Positions 1 to 12,373 of a DNA stretch of 64,000 nucleotides are shown piece after piece. The stretch's first letter is position 1, and each line of letters starts with the position of its first letter. The notes under the pieces are model-generated. The model had not been told where the DNA came from, ran no database searches, and saw only the letters and a list, made by a program, of their open reading frames with translations. A program made the position numbers and the translations under genes. The DNA is taken from NCBI GenBank assembly GCA_048268885.1, contig JBLWUP010000003.1:185644-249643 (forward strand), read 5' to 3'. Source of the stretch: Pelagibius sp048268885 (GTDB lineage Bacteria > Pseudomonadota > Alphaproteobacteria > Kiloniellales > Kiloniellaceae).

Positions 1-392
1 CCGACGAGAAAGCCCTCGCCGCGATAGCTGACCCCGGCCATGCCGCTGTAGCTGTCGCCGTCGGACCCGAGGACGTTCTCCGTGTCGTAGTCCTGCCAGC
101 CGTAGCCGCCGGAGGCGAAGAGCTCGAGGCCGGTCGCCGGGTCGCCGCCGCCGCTGCCGGAGGGCGCGGCTTCTTCTTCGACCAGTTCTTCGATCAGCGT
201 CAGGGAGACATTGCGGCGTCCGCCGGCCTCGGAAGCCGAGAAGACCGTGCCGATGGCGGCCGTGCCGTCGTCGCGCTGGCATTCGAAACCGGCCGTGGGA
301 CTGCCGGTGCAGTCTTGAGCGGCGGCCGGCGCCGCCAGCGACAGCATCAGCAAGGGACCTAAGGAGACAAGTAACCTGACGGGTAGAGCCAT
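1..392 (-). CDS. Secreted/outer-membrane protein, autotransporter-barrel-like, N-terminal part only
   Basis: The frame opens at ATG (complement of 390-392) behind a GAGGAGGG ribosome site and runs off the left edge of the window. The first 26 residues form a classic signal peptide ending in AAPAAAQ. A short region with Cys-Gly-Cys spacing (DCTGSPTAGFECQ) follows, then a Gly-rich linker. The last visible part (ELFASGGYGWQDYDTEN) has the alternating aromatic pattern of the first strands of an autotransporter-type beta barrel. Export is well supported; the barrel family is inferred from about 30 residues. No neighbour on the left is visible. Confidence 0.7.
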   Translation of the reverse strand, partial: MALPVRLLVSLGPLLMLSLAAPAAAQDCTGSPTAGFECQRDDGTAAIGTVFSASEAGGRRNVSLTLIEELVEEEAAPSGSGGGDPATGLELFASGGYGWQDYDTENVLGSDGDSYSGMAGVSYRGEGFLV

Positions 393-690
393 GGGACCCT
401 CCTCTGAGGTCGGGGCCGTTTGCGGCTGAAAGAACTCGGATGGTGTAATTAAGTGTTGTAGAGGCACCTATAAGTTGTTCGCGGCCAGTAACCGCACATA
501 TCGTGTGTAAAGCTAATCATTTAGCATATAATAATTATGGTTAACGACATAGCTTTTCTTCGCTCGCTCTTGCCGTGGAGACGCAAGATGAGCCGAGCAG
601 TACCAAGAGGTCGCGGGTGTCCCCTCTATTCGCGTGCCGCCGCGAGATGCTTGCGAGGATTGAGGGCGGCGATCGGTGAGGGGTGGAGGG
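393..690. other. AT-rich intergenic region (promoter side of the barrel gene)
   Basis: About 300 bases lie between the start of the leftward secreted-protein gene and the end of the phosphonate operon. The part near 440-560 is strikingly AT-rich against the GC-rich surroundings and probably holds the promoter of the leftward gene. I see no convincing terminator for the operon and no RNA gene. Confidence 0.5.
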
Positions 691-1341
691 TCAGCCCCCG
701 TACTTCTCCAGAAAGGCTTCGATCTCCAGGTTCCGGAAATCCGGCAAGGCTTGCCGCATCCGGTCGTGGGACCAGTCCCACCAGGCCAGCGCCTGCAGGC
801 GCTCGGCGATTGCGGCCGGGAAGCGCTGCTTGATCGGTTTGGCGGGGACGCCGGCGACGATGCTGTAGGGCGCGACGTCCTTGCTGACCACGGCGCCGGC
901 GCCAACGGCGGCCCCTGTGCCGATGGTGACGCCGGCCAGCAGGGTGACGCCGTGGCCGATCCAGATGTCGTGGCCCAGCGTCACGGCGTTGTCCCGGCGC
1001 CAGCCGAAGACCTCCGGGTCGTCTTCCCCGCCCAGGCCGTACTGGCGGCTGCGGTAGGAGAAGTGGTGCTGGCTGGCGCGCCAGACCGGGTGGTTGCCCG
1101 GATTGATGCGCACCTGCGCGGCGATGGAGCAGAACTTGCCGATGTCGCTGCCGGTCACGTGGCAGTCCCAGGTGATGTAACTGTAGTCCCCGAAGCGCGT
1201 GTGGCTCATCTGGGTGCGCGCGCCGACCTCCGTGTAGATCCCCAGTTCGCAGTCCACGACCGTGGCGCTGTCATGGATCAGCGGCGTTTCGACCAGCGTC
1301 TTTTGCGGTCTTGCGGCGGACAGTACGGGGGCTTCACTCAT
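691..1341 (-). CDS. Hexapeptide-repeat acyltransferase of the phosphonate-linked family
   Basis: A 216-residue left-handed beta-helix acyltransferase. Hexapeptide repeats are clear at about residues 25-60 and 110-160 (GHDIWIGHGVTLLAGVTIG, GAAVGAGAVVSKDVAPYSIV). A xenobiotic/chloramphenicol acetyltransferase-like insert (NHPVWRASQHHFSYR) carries the likely catalytic His. A subfamily of such transferases is repeatedly found in phn operons, and this gene is the last of the phnCDEE operon, 12 bases after phnE. The acceptor substrate is unknown; acylation of an aminophosphonate is only a guess. Start: ATG behind GAGGACCTCC-like sequence. Confidence 0.85.
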   Translation of the reverse strand: MSEAPVLSAARPQKTLVETPLIHDSATVVDCELGIYTEVGARTQMSHTRFGDYSYITWDCHVTGSDIGKFCSIAAQVRINPGNHPVWRASQHHFSYRSRQYGLGGEDDPEVFGWRRDNAVTLGHDIWIGHGVTLLAGVTIGTGAAVGAGAVVSKDVAPYSIVAGVPAKPIKQRFPAAIAERLQALAWWDWSHDRMRQALPDFRNLEIEAFLEKYGG

Positions 1342-1353
1342 CTGGAGGTCCTC

Positions 1354-2223
1354 TTAAGGCCGATAGTCGTTCTTGCCGATGATTCTTCCGCGCAGCCAGC
1401 CGGAGAAGGCGTCGATGCCGTAGACCGTCACCAGGATCAGCAGCACGATGGACATGACCTCGTCCCAGTTGTTGGCGCTGATGCGGTCGTACAGCAGGAA
1501 GCCCACGCCCCCGGCGCCGACCACGCCCAGGATGGTGGCGCTGCGGGTGTTGGATTCCAGCTGGTAGAGCGCGTTGGAGAGCATCACCGGCAACACCTGG
1601 GGCAGGATCGCCAGGCGGATGACCTGCAGCGTCCCGCCGCCGCTGGCGCGCACGCCGTCGACCTGCTTCTGGTCGATGTTCTCGATGGCTTCGGAGAACA
1701 GCTTGGACAGGACGCCGATGTCGGAGACCGCGATGGCGAAGATCCCGGCCAGCGGGCCGAGCCCGAAGGCGCGGATGAAGATGAGCGCCAGCACCAGCTG
1801 TTCGAAGGCGCGCAGGGTGTCGAAGCCGCGCCGCACGCCGAAGCGCATCCATTCCACGCGCAGGATGTTCTTGGCGCCGAGGAAGGAGAGCGGCAGCGCC
1901 ACCAGGCTGGCCAGCAGGGTGCCGAGGAAGGCCATGGCCAGGGTCTCGCCGATGGCCGTCACCGGCTCCATGAAGAGTTCCCAGGTCGGCCAGAGGTAGG
2001 GCGGCAGCATGAAACTCAGCACGAAGCCCAGCTTGCCGAGCCCTTCCCAGAGGCGCGTCGGGGCGAAGTTGAAGTCGACGAGCGCGTAGAGCACCACGGC
2101 GGCGAAGAGGCTCCAGGCCAGCCTCTTGGCGACGGTCTCGCGCGGGCGGGCGGCGAAGGCCGCGGGCAGGCGGGCCCGGGCGGCGGCGATCTGCGCCGCG
2201 GTGAGGTCTTGCGGCTGTTTCAT
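1354..2223 (-). CDS. phnE: Phosphonate ABC transporter permease PhnE (second copy)
   Basis: A 289-residue inner-membrane permease with a basic N-terminus and about six hydrophobic segments. The binding-protein-dependent transport loop (EAIENIDQKQVDGVRASGG) at about 190-215 is the contact site for the ATPase. It belongs to the PhnE family and would form the channel with the adjacent permease. It begins 10 bases after the first phnE stop, so the two are co-transcribed and probably act as a heterodimer. The dual-permease layout is common in alphaproteobacterial phosphonate transporters. Confidence 0.93.
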   Translation of the reverse strand: MKQPQDLTAAQIAAARARLPAAFAARPRETVAKRLAWSLFAAVVLYALVDFNFAPTRLWEGLGKLGFVLSFMLPPYLWPTWELFMEPVTAIGETLAMAFLGTLLASLVALPLSFLGAKNILRVEWMRFGVRRGFDTLRAFEQLVLALIFIRAFGLGPLAGIFAIAVSDIGVLSKLFSEAIENIDQKQVDGVRASGGGTLQVIRLAILPQVLPVMLSNALYQLESNTRSATILGVVGAGGVGFLLYDRISANNWDEVMSIVLLILVTVYGIDAFSGWLRGRIIGKNDYRP

Positions 2224-2233
2224 CGGATGTCTC

Positions 2234-3109
2234 TCATGCCGCCAGCTTCTCGCGGCCGATGAAGTGATGACGGATGCGCTCGCAGATCAGGTCGATGCCG
2301 GCGACCGTCGCCAGGATGATGAGGAAAAGGGCGGAGATGTCGGTGTAGTACTGGAAGGAGATCGCGGTGCGGATCTCCTGTCCCAGGCCGCCGGCGCCGA
2401 CGAAGCCGATGATGGAGGAGGAGCGCACGTTGATCTCGAAGCGCAGCAGGGTGTAGCTCACATGGTTGGGCAGCACCTGCGGCACGACGGCGTAGCGCAC
2501 CATCTGCACCCAGTCGGCGCCGGCCGCGCGCAGGCCCTCGATGGGCTTCATGTCGATGTTCTCGTTGACCTCGGAATAGAGCTTGCCCAGCGCGCCCATG
2601 GTGTGGACGGCGATGGCCAGCACGCCCGCCAGGGGGCCGATGCCGAAGCAGAACACGAAGATCAGGGCGTAGACCAACTCCGGCACCGTGCGCGCGACCT
2701 CCAGTGCCCGCCGGCTGGCGAAGAGGATCACCGGGTTGCGCATCAGGTTGCGCGAGGCCGGAAAGCTGAGCAGGAAGGTGCCGCAAACGCCGAAGACGGT
2801 GGCCAGGAAGGCGATGAGCACGGTTTCCAGCAGCAGCTTCAGCCACAGCTTTACCGGCAGGAACCACTCGGCGAGATCGGCGCCGAGGCTGTCCCAGCGC
2901 AACACCGGCAGGATCTTGACGATGAACTCGTGCAGGCGGGGCAGGCCGTTCCAGATCTTCACCGGATCGAAGTCGCCGATGACGGCGCTCAAGCCCAGGC
3001 AGCAGATAAAGCCGATCAGGAACAGCAGGTCCGTGCGGCGCTTGCGCCGCTGCAGCGCTGCGTAAGTCTTGTGGAAGCGCGCGACGGCGGGGTTGTCCAC
3101 GCTGGGCAT
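2234..3109 (-). CDS. phnE: Phosphonate ABC transporter permease PhnE (first copy)
   Basis: A 291-residue permease of the PhnE family with about six membrane segments and the EAA-type loop (EVNENIDMKPIEGLRAAGA) at about 165-190. A longer open frame extends to 3307 but would overlap phnD and encodes low-quality sequence. The start at 3109 (MPSVDNPAVARF) gives the usual family length. It lies between phnD, 136 bases upstream, and the second phnE. Together with PhnC and PhnD it should import phosphonates or a related organophosphorus compound. Confidence 0.92.
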   Translation of the reverse strand: MPSVDNPAVARFHKTYAALQRRKRRTDLLFLIGFICCLGLSAVIGDFDPVKIWNGLPRLHEFIVKILPVLRWDSLGADLAEWFLPVKLWLKLLLETVLIAFLATVFGVCGTFLLSFPASRNLMRNPVILFASRRALEVARTVPELVYALIFVFCFGIGPLAGVLAIAVHTMGALGKLYSEVNENIDMKPIEGLRAAGADWVQMVRYAVVPQVLPNHVSYTLLRFEINVRSSSIIGFVGAGGLGQEIRTAISFQYYTDISALFLIILATVAGIDLICERIRHHFIGREKLAA

Positions 3110-3245
3110 GGCCTCGCCGCTGGCGGCAAAGCTCGGGGTCGAAGACAGGGGGAGGTCCGCCAAGCTTCCGGCTCCGTTGTCTGTGCTTGGGGGTAAGCGA
3201 AAGCCGGCGCCTACCTGGCACCGGTCTCTCTCTGCCGCAAAAGGT

Positions 3246-4175
3246 TCAGCTGCCGCGGTTGCGGCGGATCTTGCGGATCTCGTCGCGCATCTCGACGATC
3301 CACTCATAGCGCTCGTGGTCGACGGCGATCCAGCCGACCTGCTTGGGGTTGCCGGTCATCTCGGCGAAGGCCTTGGGGTCGGCCTCGGGGATGTCGAGCA
3401 CCAGCTGTTTCATGCTGGACTTCAGTTCGCCGGGCAGGTTCTTGCGGGCGGTGAAGGGGCCGGAAGTGATCTCCGGCGACTTCCAGATCACGCAGACCTC
3501 GCCGTCCTTGATCATGCCCTTCTCGACCATGCGCTGAGGGATGCCGGCGGTCTCGTTGGTGACGTGGGTGGCGGCGGCATCGAACTGGCCGTTCACCACG
3601 CCCAGCACGCCGGTCTCGTGGGAGCCGGAGAAGGGGGTGGCGCCGAAGTAGGTCTCCGGGTTGTAGCCCTGCTTCAGCAGGTTGAAGTAGGGCACCGCGT
3701 AGCCCGAGGTCGAGTCCGGGTCGGCGAAGGCGACGGTCTTGCCTTCCAGGTCGTCGACCGACTTGTAGCCGCTGTCGCAGCGCACCGTCATGACGGAGTA
3801 GTAGCCGGTGCTGCCGTCCTGCTGCAGGCGCGAGACCAGGGGCTCGACGCCGCCTTCGGTTTCCTTCCAGGCCGCGGCGTAGGAGGAGGAGCCGAAGAAG
3901 GCGAATTCGATCTGGTCGGCGGCCATGGCCTGGATGACGCCGTCGTAGGAGGAGGCGGTGTAGATCTTCACCGGCACGCCCAGCTTTTCTTCCAGGTAGT
4001 TCTTGAAGCCCGTGTAGCGCTGGATGCGGTCCTTCTCGTTCTCGCCGGAGAGGATGCCGAAGCGGAGTTCCTTGAACTCGGACTTCCAGTCGGCGGCGGT
4101 GGCGGGGGTGCCGAGCGCACCGGCCGTCAGGGCGGCGGCCAGAAAGGCGGTGCCGAGAAATTTTCTGCGAAGCAT
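3246..4175 (-). CDS. phnD: Phosphonate ABC transporter periplasmic binding protein PhnD
   Basis: A 309-residue periplasmic solute-binding protein. The signal peptide covers about residues 1-28 (cleavage near ATAAD). The family hallmark ELRFGILSGEN and the ligand-pocket stretch FAFFGSSSYAAAW at about residues 93-105 are visible. It captures the substrate for PhnE/PhnC. The gene follows phnC after about 120 bases and has a GGGAGATC ribosome site. No C-P lyase genes (phnG-phnM) lie in the window, so the true ligand cannot be taken for granted. Confidence 0.93.
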   Translation of the reverse strand: MLRRKFLGTAFLAAALTAGALGTPATAADWKSEFKELRFGILSGENEKDRIQRYTGFKNYLEEKLGVPVKIYTASSYDGVIQAMAADQIEFAFFGSSSYAAAWKETEGGVEPLVSRLQQDGSTGYYSVMTVRCDSGYKSVDDLEGKTVAFADPDSTSGYAVPYFNLLKQGYNPETYFGATPFSGSHETGVLGVVNGQFDAAATHVTNETAGIPQRMVEKGMIKDGEVCVIWKSPEITSGPFTARKNLPGELKSSMKQLVLDIPEADPKAFAEMTGNPKQVGWIAVDHERYEWIVEMRDEIRKIRRNRGS

Positions 4176-4296
4176 TTGAATGATCTCCCTTCAGGTGGTC
4201 CGGCCCGTGACAGCGGACGCCGGTATCGGATTGCGGTGTGAGAGGTGAGGTGGAACGCCGCCTCGGGTCCCCGGGCTTCCCTCGGGGGCTTGCGGC

Positions 4297-5157
4297 TCAG
4301 GCGGGCAGGGCGACCTGTGCGGCGGGCCGCCGGCGCCCGGCTGCGAAGGTGGCCTCCTCGAAGGGGGGCAGGCTAGTCGAGGTCACCGCCTCGGCGATCT
4401 CCTCTGCATCCTCTCCTTGGGCCCCGCCGGCGCCGTAGAGGCGCTGCACCGCCGCCTTGGTCAGGCTCTCCGGCGCGCCGTCGAAGACCACTTCGCCCTC
4501 GGCCATGCCGATGATGCGGTGGCAGTAGCTGCGCGCGGTATCGAGGGTGTGCAGATTGCAGAGGACGGTGATGCCTTCCTCTCGGTTGATGGCGGCCAGC
4601 GCCTCCATCACCTTGGTGGCGTTGCGCGGATCGAGCGAGGCGATGGGCTCGTCGGCCAGGATCACCTTGGGGTCCTGCAGCATGGCCCGCGCGATGGCGA
4701 CGCGCTGCTGCTGGCCGCCGGACAGGGTATCGGCGCGCTGCAGGGCCTGGTCGGCCAGGTCGAGGCGGTCCAGCGCGGTAATGGCGAGCGCCCGCTCGGC
4801 AGGGCTGAAACGTTTGGCGAGGGAGGAGAGGGTACCGTGCCGGTTGATGCGGCCGATCAGGACGTTGGTCAGGACGTCGAGACGGTTCACCAGATTGAAC
4901 TGCTGGAAGATCATCGCGCAGTCGGCCCGCCAGGCGAGCAGTTCGCGCCCCTTCAGGCCGGTGACCGTCTTGCCGTGATAGCGGATGCTGCCCTCCGTCG
5001 GTTCGATCAGCCGATTGACGAGGCGCAGCAGCGTCGACTTACCGGCGCCCGAACGGCCGATGACGCCGACCATCTGCCCCTCGGGGATCTCCAGCGTTAC
5101 CTGGTTCACCGCCTTGGTGGCGCCGAAGTGTTTTGAGAGACCCTGAACCTGCAGCAT
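4297..5157 (-). CDS. phnC: Phosphonate ABC transporter ATP-binding protein PhnC
   Basis: A 286-residue ABC ATPase. Walker A GRSGAGKST is near residue 34, the signature LSGGQQQRVAIARAM near 150, and Walker B VILADEPIASLD near 170. The open frame extends further upstream, but MLQVQGLSKHFG at 5157 is the family start. The C-terminal tail of about 40 residues beyond the family core is low-complexity. It is the first gene of the leftward phnCDEE-acyltransferase operon. Two direct TGTCA repeats upstream could be a regulatory site. Confidence 0.93.
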   Translation of the reverse strand: MLQVQGLSKHFGATKAVNQVTLEIPEGQMVGVIGRSGAGKSTLLRLVNRLIEPTEGSIRYHGKTVTGLKGRELLAWRADCAMIFQQFNLVNRLDVLTNVLIGRINRHGTLSSLAKRFSPAERALAITALDRLDLADQALQRADTLSGGQQQRVAIARAMLQDPKVILADEPIASLDPRNATKVMEALAAINREEGITVLCNLHTLDTARSYCHRIIGMAEGEVVFDGAPESLTKAAVQRLYGAGGAQGEDAEEIAEAVTSTSLPPFEEATFAAGRRRPAAQVALPA

Positions 5158-5224
5158 CGTCGACCCCCTGGGTTTGCCCCGCTCGGATTTCCTTGCCGTC
5201 GCTCCGCGCCGCCCGCACCCGCTC

Positions 5225-5244
5225 GTGACATGCGCCCATGACAT
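5225..5244 (-). promoter_or_regulatory. Direct repeats upstream of phnC (weak Pho-box-like)
   Basis: On the minus strand ATGTCAT and ATGTCAC occur 13 bases apart, about 70-90 bases before the phnC start. A canonical PhoB box has CTGTCAT-type repeats with an 11-base period, so this is only a loose resemblance. Regulation by phosphate starvation would suit the operon but is not shown. Confidence 0.25.
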
Positions 5245-5477
5245 CCGGTTGTCTAGACGAGTTCCTGTCACTTTCGTCGACACCCGCAGGGCGTTTCCAT
5301 TGCGGGGCACCGTCGGCTTGGCGCAGCGGCTGGTCCGCGCTGACGGCTTGGGCGATTTTCCGCCGGCCGCCAGAACGCGGTAGAAGCTTTGTTCAACGCG
5401 GCAGAGTCTAACGCCGTGGCGATGACTCTAATGTGACGCCGGGATCACGCTTCTGGGTCACTTCGCGGAAGTGAGCA

Positions 5478-7118
5478 GTGGTTGAATCTCTGCCGGTGCT
5501 CAACGATTATTGCGTGATGAAAACCAGGAACCCGTCAAACCGCTTGAAGACCAGCATCACGGCCTTGCTGCAGGCAGCCTGTGCCAGGCCGAGGTTCTTC
5601 GTCATAAGGCCGCACCAGCCGGCAGAGGCAATGGACGTCCTGGAGGGGCTGGCAGAACTGGACCCCAGCCACAGCGCCTCGATTGCCAGCGAACTGACCA
5701 ATCTGGTTGACTCCGTGTTGTCCGGCGCCTCTGCGGCTCAAGCCTCGGCGGAGCGCAGCAGGAGACTCGTTGCGCGGGCAGCGGCTGTCTCACCGGTAGC
5801 CCCCTTGCTGCTAAGCCTCGCCCGCTCTGGATTTCTCCGGGAAGCCGCGACGAAGGCGTTCCCCGCGCCAAGCGATCCGTTTTCTCTCACCCTCTTGCTC
5901 CTGCGGGCCAACGACTGGGTCAAGCAGGTGCGAGGGGCGGCGGCGGCAAAGATCCATCAGTTCCTGGACGACCCCACCATTCAAAGCCAGCAGAAGGTCC
6001 GGGTGATCCTGGGCTGTATTGAACTGATAGCTGATCCAGAGCGGTTCGGGCGTACAGATGAAGCATCGAATGCCGCAATTGACCGGCTTCGTACGTTTCC
6101 CGGTATCGACGCCGCACTGCGCGATCTGATGCTTAAGAGCCGGACGGATGCGGCGCCTAGACTGCTGAGGATCCGTCTGCAAACCCCACTCTTTGATGAC
6201 TTTCTTCCTGAGCTTGCTCAGCTTGGTCGGCATCACCGCGTGCGACAGATTGCGCTACAAGGTTTGCTTCGAGGTTTCCATGCGTGGAAGCAGAATAAGA
6301 GCATTCGGAGGCGTGATATTGAAAAGCATTCAGATCTAGACCGCTTTGCGGTCAAAGGCTTGCAGGATCGCTCCGTCGATGTCCAGCGCGTGGCGCTGAG
6401 CTACGTTGTGCAGCACCCGGAGTCGACTTTGCACAGTGAGGAAGTCTTGCGTCCCTTCTTGGCTCATCGCAGCCTTTCGATGGTCGAGAAAGCGGTGTTC
6501 GGGCTGCGTAGCCTCGGCGTCGATGTTGTCGAGGAATGCCGGAACCAGCTGCGCTCGGACTGCCCGGAGCTGTCGTCAGTACGCCTTCTGGCGCTTTTCG
6601 GAGATGCTTCGGACGGCGCTTTGATCTATGCAGCACGGAAACGTTCGACGGGGACGGCGTCAAACGCCTTTCTTGCTGCTGCGGCCCGGCTTGGTTGTGC
6701 TGCGGCAATTGCTGAACTACGGCAGATCGCACTGGACGCGGATGACCTGGACGAAGCCCGCCGGGCCTCTCGTGCGCTGTTGCGAGCCGACGCGGGGATC
6801 GATTTCGATACGTTAAAGGCTGCGCTTGTCTCCGGAAGTTGCTTTTTGGAGCGAGGGTTGGTTGCTTTCGCCGCGAAGCTCTCCGTAGTGCAGATGACGC
6901 ATTTGGCCGTACTCATTTCGAGGCAGAACACCAGCTACGACTGTAGTCAGCTGTGGCGCTCCATCGCACGGCGCCGAAACCGGGGCGCGTTCTGGCCAGG
7001 TGAAGCGGAGGTCGAAGCGCTCGTCGCAACCGTGGCAGGCGATCGAAGCCTTGAAAGAAAGGTGTTTGGGCTCTTGGGGCTCGGACTTCCCGACAGCAAT
7101 ATCGTGTCGCTTCGCTAG
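5478..7118 (+). CDS. Orphan alpha-helical (HEAT-repeat-like) protein of unknown function
   Basis: A 546-residue protein with no signal peptide or membrane segment. From about residue 60 to the end it consists of amphipathic helix pairs typical of HEAT/ARM solenoids, for example VQRVALSYVVQHPESTLH and SMVEKAVFGLRSLGVDVV. I recognise no catalytic motif. The start is GTG at 5478 behind GGAAGTGAG; ATG at 5517 is possible but lacks a ribosome site. Base composition looks clearly less GC-rich than the neighbours, which suggests acquisition. It stands alone between the phn operon and a two-component system. Confidence 0.7.
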   Translation: MVESLPVLNDYCVMKTRNPSNRLKTSITALLQAACARPRFFVIRPHQPAEAMDVLEGLAELDPSHSASIASELTNLVDSVLSGASAAQASAERSRRLVARAAAVSPVAPLLLSLARSGFLREAATKAFPAPSDPFSLTLLLLRANDWVKQVRGAAAAKIHQFLDDPTIQSQQKVRVILGCIELIADPERFGRTDEASNAAIDRLRTFPGIDAALRDLMLKSRTDAAPRLLRIRLQTPLFDDFLPELAQLGRHHRVRQIALQGLLRGFHAWKQNKSIRRRDIEKHSDLDRFAVKGLQDRSVDVQRVALSYVVQHPESTLHSEEVLRPFLAHRSLSMVEKAVFGLRSLGVDVVEECRNQLRSDCPELSSVRLLALFGDASDGALIYAARKRSTGTASNAFLAAAARLGCAAAIAELRQIALDADDLDEARRASRALLRADAGIDFDTLKAALVSGSCFLERGLVAFAAKLSVVQMTHLAVLISRQNTSYDCSQLWRSIARRRNRGAFWPGEAEVEALVATVAGDRSLERKVFGLLGLGLPDSNIVSLR

Positions 7119-7160
7119 GTGTGGCGCCCTTGCGTCCGGCTTGTTTGCTGCTGAAGGCCG

Positions 7161-7883
7161 TCAGCTCTTCGCGGCGGAGTAGATGTAGCCGGCGCCGCGC
7201 ACGGTCTTGATGACCTGGGGCTTGGCGGGGTCGCTCTCGATCTTGCGGCGGATGCGCGCGATACGGATGTCGATGGAGCGGTCGAAGGGTTCCCAATCGC
7301 GGTTGTGTGCCAGGTTCAGCAGCTGATCGCGGCTCAGCACCCGGTTGGGGTTGTCGGCGAAGGCCTTCAGCAGGTCGAACTCCATGCCGGTCAGCGGGAC
7401 TTCCCCGCCTTCGCCATCGAACAGCTTGTGGGAATCGAGATTCAGGGTGAAGCGGCCGAAGCGGGCCAGGCGGGCATCGAGGGGCTGCCCGCTGTCTTCC
7501 GCCTGGGCCGTGCGCTCGGCGCGGCGCAGCACCGCCTTGATGCGGGCCAGCAGTTCGCGCAGGTCGACGGGCTTGGCCAGGTAGTCGTCGGCGCCCATCT
7601 CCAGCCCGACGATGCGGTCCACCACCTCGCCCGCCGCCGTCAGCATGATGATGCCGACGTCGCTGTTGCCGCGCAGGTAGCGGGCCAGGGAGAGGCCGTC
7701 TTCGCCCGGCATGCGGATGTCGAGCAGCACCAGGTCGACGTCGTTCTCGCCGACCACCTCGCGCAGGGTCTCGCCGCCGTCCGCCGGCGTCACCCGGTAG
7801 TCGTGCAGCTCCAGGTATTCCTGGATGGTCTCGCGAATGCCGGGTTCGTCATCGACGACGACAATGTGTTTTTGCCCCTGCAT
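7161..7883 (-). CDS. OmpR-family response regulator
   Basis: A 240-residue regulator with an N-terminal receiver and a C-terminal winged-helix DNA-binding domain (about residues 140-235). Receiver residues are intact: the acidic pair DDE near 11-13, the phospho-acceptor Asp55 in LVLLDIRMPG, Thr82, and Lys104 in YLAKPVD. The gene lies 38 bases downstream of the large hybrid kinase and is almost certainly co-transcribed and phosphorylated by it. The sequence resembles the TorR/AruR-like branch, but the regulon cannot be read from this window. Confidence 0.93.
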   Translation of the reverse strand: MQGQKHIVVVDDEPGIRETIQEYLELHDYRVTPADGGETLREVVGENDVDLVLLDIRMPGEDGLSLARYLRGNSDVGIIMLTAAGEVVDRIVGLEMGADDYLAKPVDLRELLARIKAVLRRAERTAQAEDSGQPLDARLARFGRFTLNLDSHKLFDGEGGEVPLTGMEFDLLKAFADNPNRVLSRDQLLNLAHNRDWEPFDRSIDIRIARIRRKIESDPAKPQVIKTVRGAGYIYSAAKS

Positions 7884-7921
7884 GCCAAAGGCTCCTTAGA
7901 TCCAACGGTCCGTCTTGTGCG

Positions 7922-11407
<3,486 letters not shown>

Positions 11408-11731
11408 GCTGCCCCCTTGCGGCACTCCCTGCGCGGCCTCCCGCCGCTCTGGGATGCTCCCCAAGCCTGGGGACCGGCGGCTTGCCGGAGGCGCAAGGCA
11501 GAGTAGCCGAGGGGCGAACCAGAGGAAAGGCGGCTTAGAGGCGCGCGTCGGGGCCGCCGGAGTGCTGTCCGCCGGCGTCTTCGAACCGCTGCGCTTTGGG
11601 GTCTTGCCCATCCCGTGACCTGGCCCTGTCCCGTACCTTACCCAAGGTGAAAACCCAAGCGGAGGAACGCCCCCGCGATGCCGTCCGGGCCGCCTGCGTC
11701 TCCCCACGCATCGGCCCGGACGGGTTGGCGG
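11408..11731. other. Intergenic region without a visible gene
   Basis: The region upstream of the hybrid kinase gene and downstream of the DUF1127 gene. It presumably contains the leftward kinase promoter. I see no RNA gene, clear terminator or palindrome in it. Confidence 0.4.
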
Positions 11732-12052
11732 TTACTTGCTGCTTCGCCGGAAGCCACGCCGCCGGCGTGACTCCGCGGCCTGCGCCGCGCCGATGATGCT
11801 CGTGCGGTTGAGGCCGATATCCCGCAGGGTCCGGTCGTCGAGCCTGGACAGCTCGATCACGGTCTTGCGGATCCGCGGCTTTGTCGCTTTGGGCGCGAAG
11901 GCGCGCCGCAGAGCTTTTGCCAGGAAACGGCCGGCTTTGGCCGGCAGCGATTCGCGAAAGTTCGTGTTTGTGTAAGGGGCCGCGCCGAACGGGCTGACGG
12001 GTCTTGGGCCGGTCAGAATCATCGGCGAGCCGAATACTGCGGAGTTGCTCAT
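11732..12052 (-). CDS. DUF1127 domain protein
   Basis: A 106-residue basic protein whose C-terminal part (LSRLDDRTLRDIGLNRTSI, about residues 70-88) is the DUF1127 signature. Short DUF1127 proteins in some alphaproteobacteria bind RNA and influence small-RNA and phosphate or stress responses. This longer form has an unannotated N-terminal extension of about 55 residues. It is a single gene with its own promoter region upstream. Family assignment is firm; the cellular role here is unknown. Confidence 0.88.
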   Translation of the reverse strand: MSNSAVFGSPMILTGPRPVSPFGAAPYTNTNFRESLPAKAGRFLAKALRRAFAPKATKPRIRKTVIELSRLDDRTLRDIGLNRTSIIGAAQAAESRRRRGFRRSSK

Positions 12053-12295
12053 GTCACTTCACCAGGTTCATCGATTGTCGGTTGCTCGCCCGGACCGAAG
12101 GGCGCCGCGTCCTCCCGGGCTCTTCCCATCGGTCTCTAGGGTGAGGGTATAAAGGGCCGCTGTTTCTCGCTGATGTCGGGGCTTGCGGGTTTCGGTATCA
12201 ATTGTTCGCTCTTTCGGGAGGGCCCGCCCGCCGCCCGGAATGGCCGGGTGCAAGGCTCCTCGGCGTCGTGGATTTCCAGAAGATCAATTAAAAAC

Positions 12296-12313
12296 AAATG
12301 TTTACGAACATTT
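12296..12313. promoter_or_regulatory. AT-rich inverted repeat, candidate operator
   Basis: Perfect 7-base arms AAATGTT and AACATTT around a TACG spacer sit in an AT-rich patch of an otherwise GC-rich region. A run of T follows directly, so a weak terminator is the other reading. The binding protein is unknown. Confidence 0.35.
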
Positions 12314-12373
12314 TTCCGGGCCGGGGTCGGGCTCTGTGCCGTCGGCGGGGCCGCGCGGCCCTGAAACAATTGA

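Noticed and set aside
676..3196. Long plus-strand open frames opposite the phosphonate operon
   Set aside because: They are the antisense frames of phnE and the acyltransferase. The proteins are Asp/Gly/Val/Gln-rich nonsense without any family motif, as expected in GC-rich DNA.
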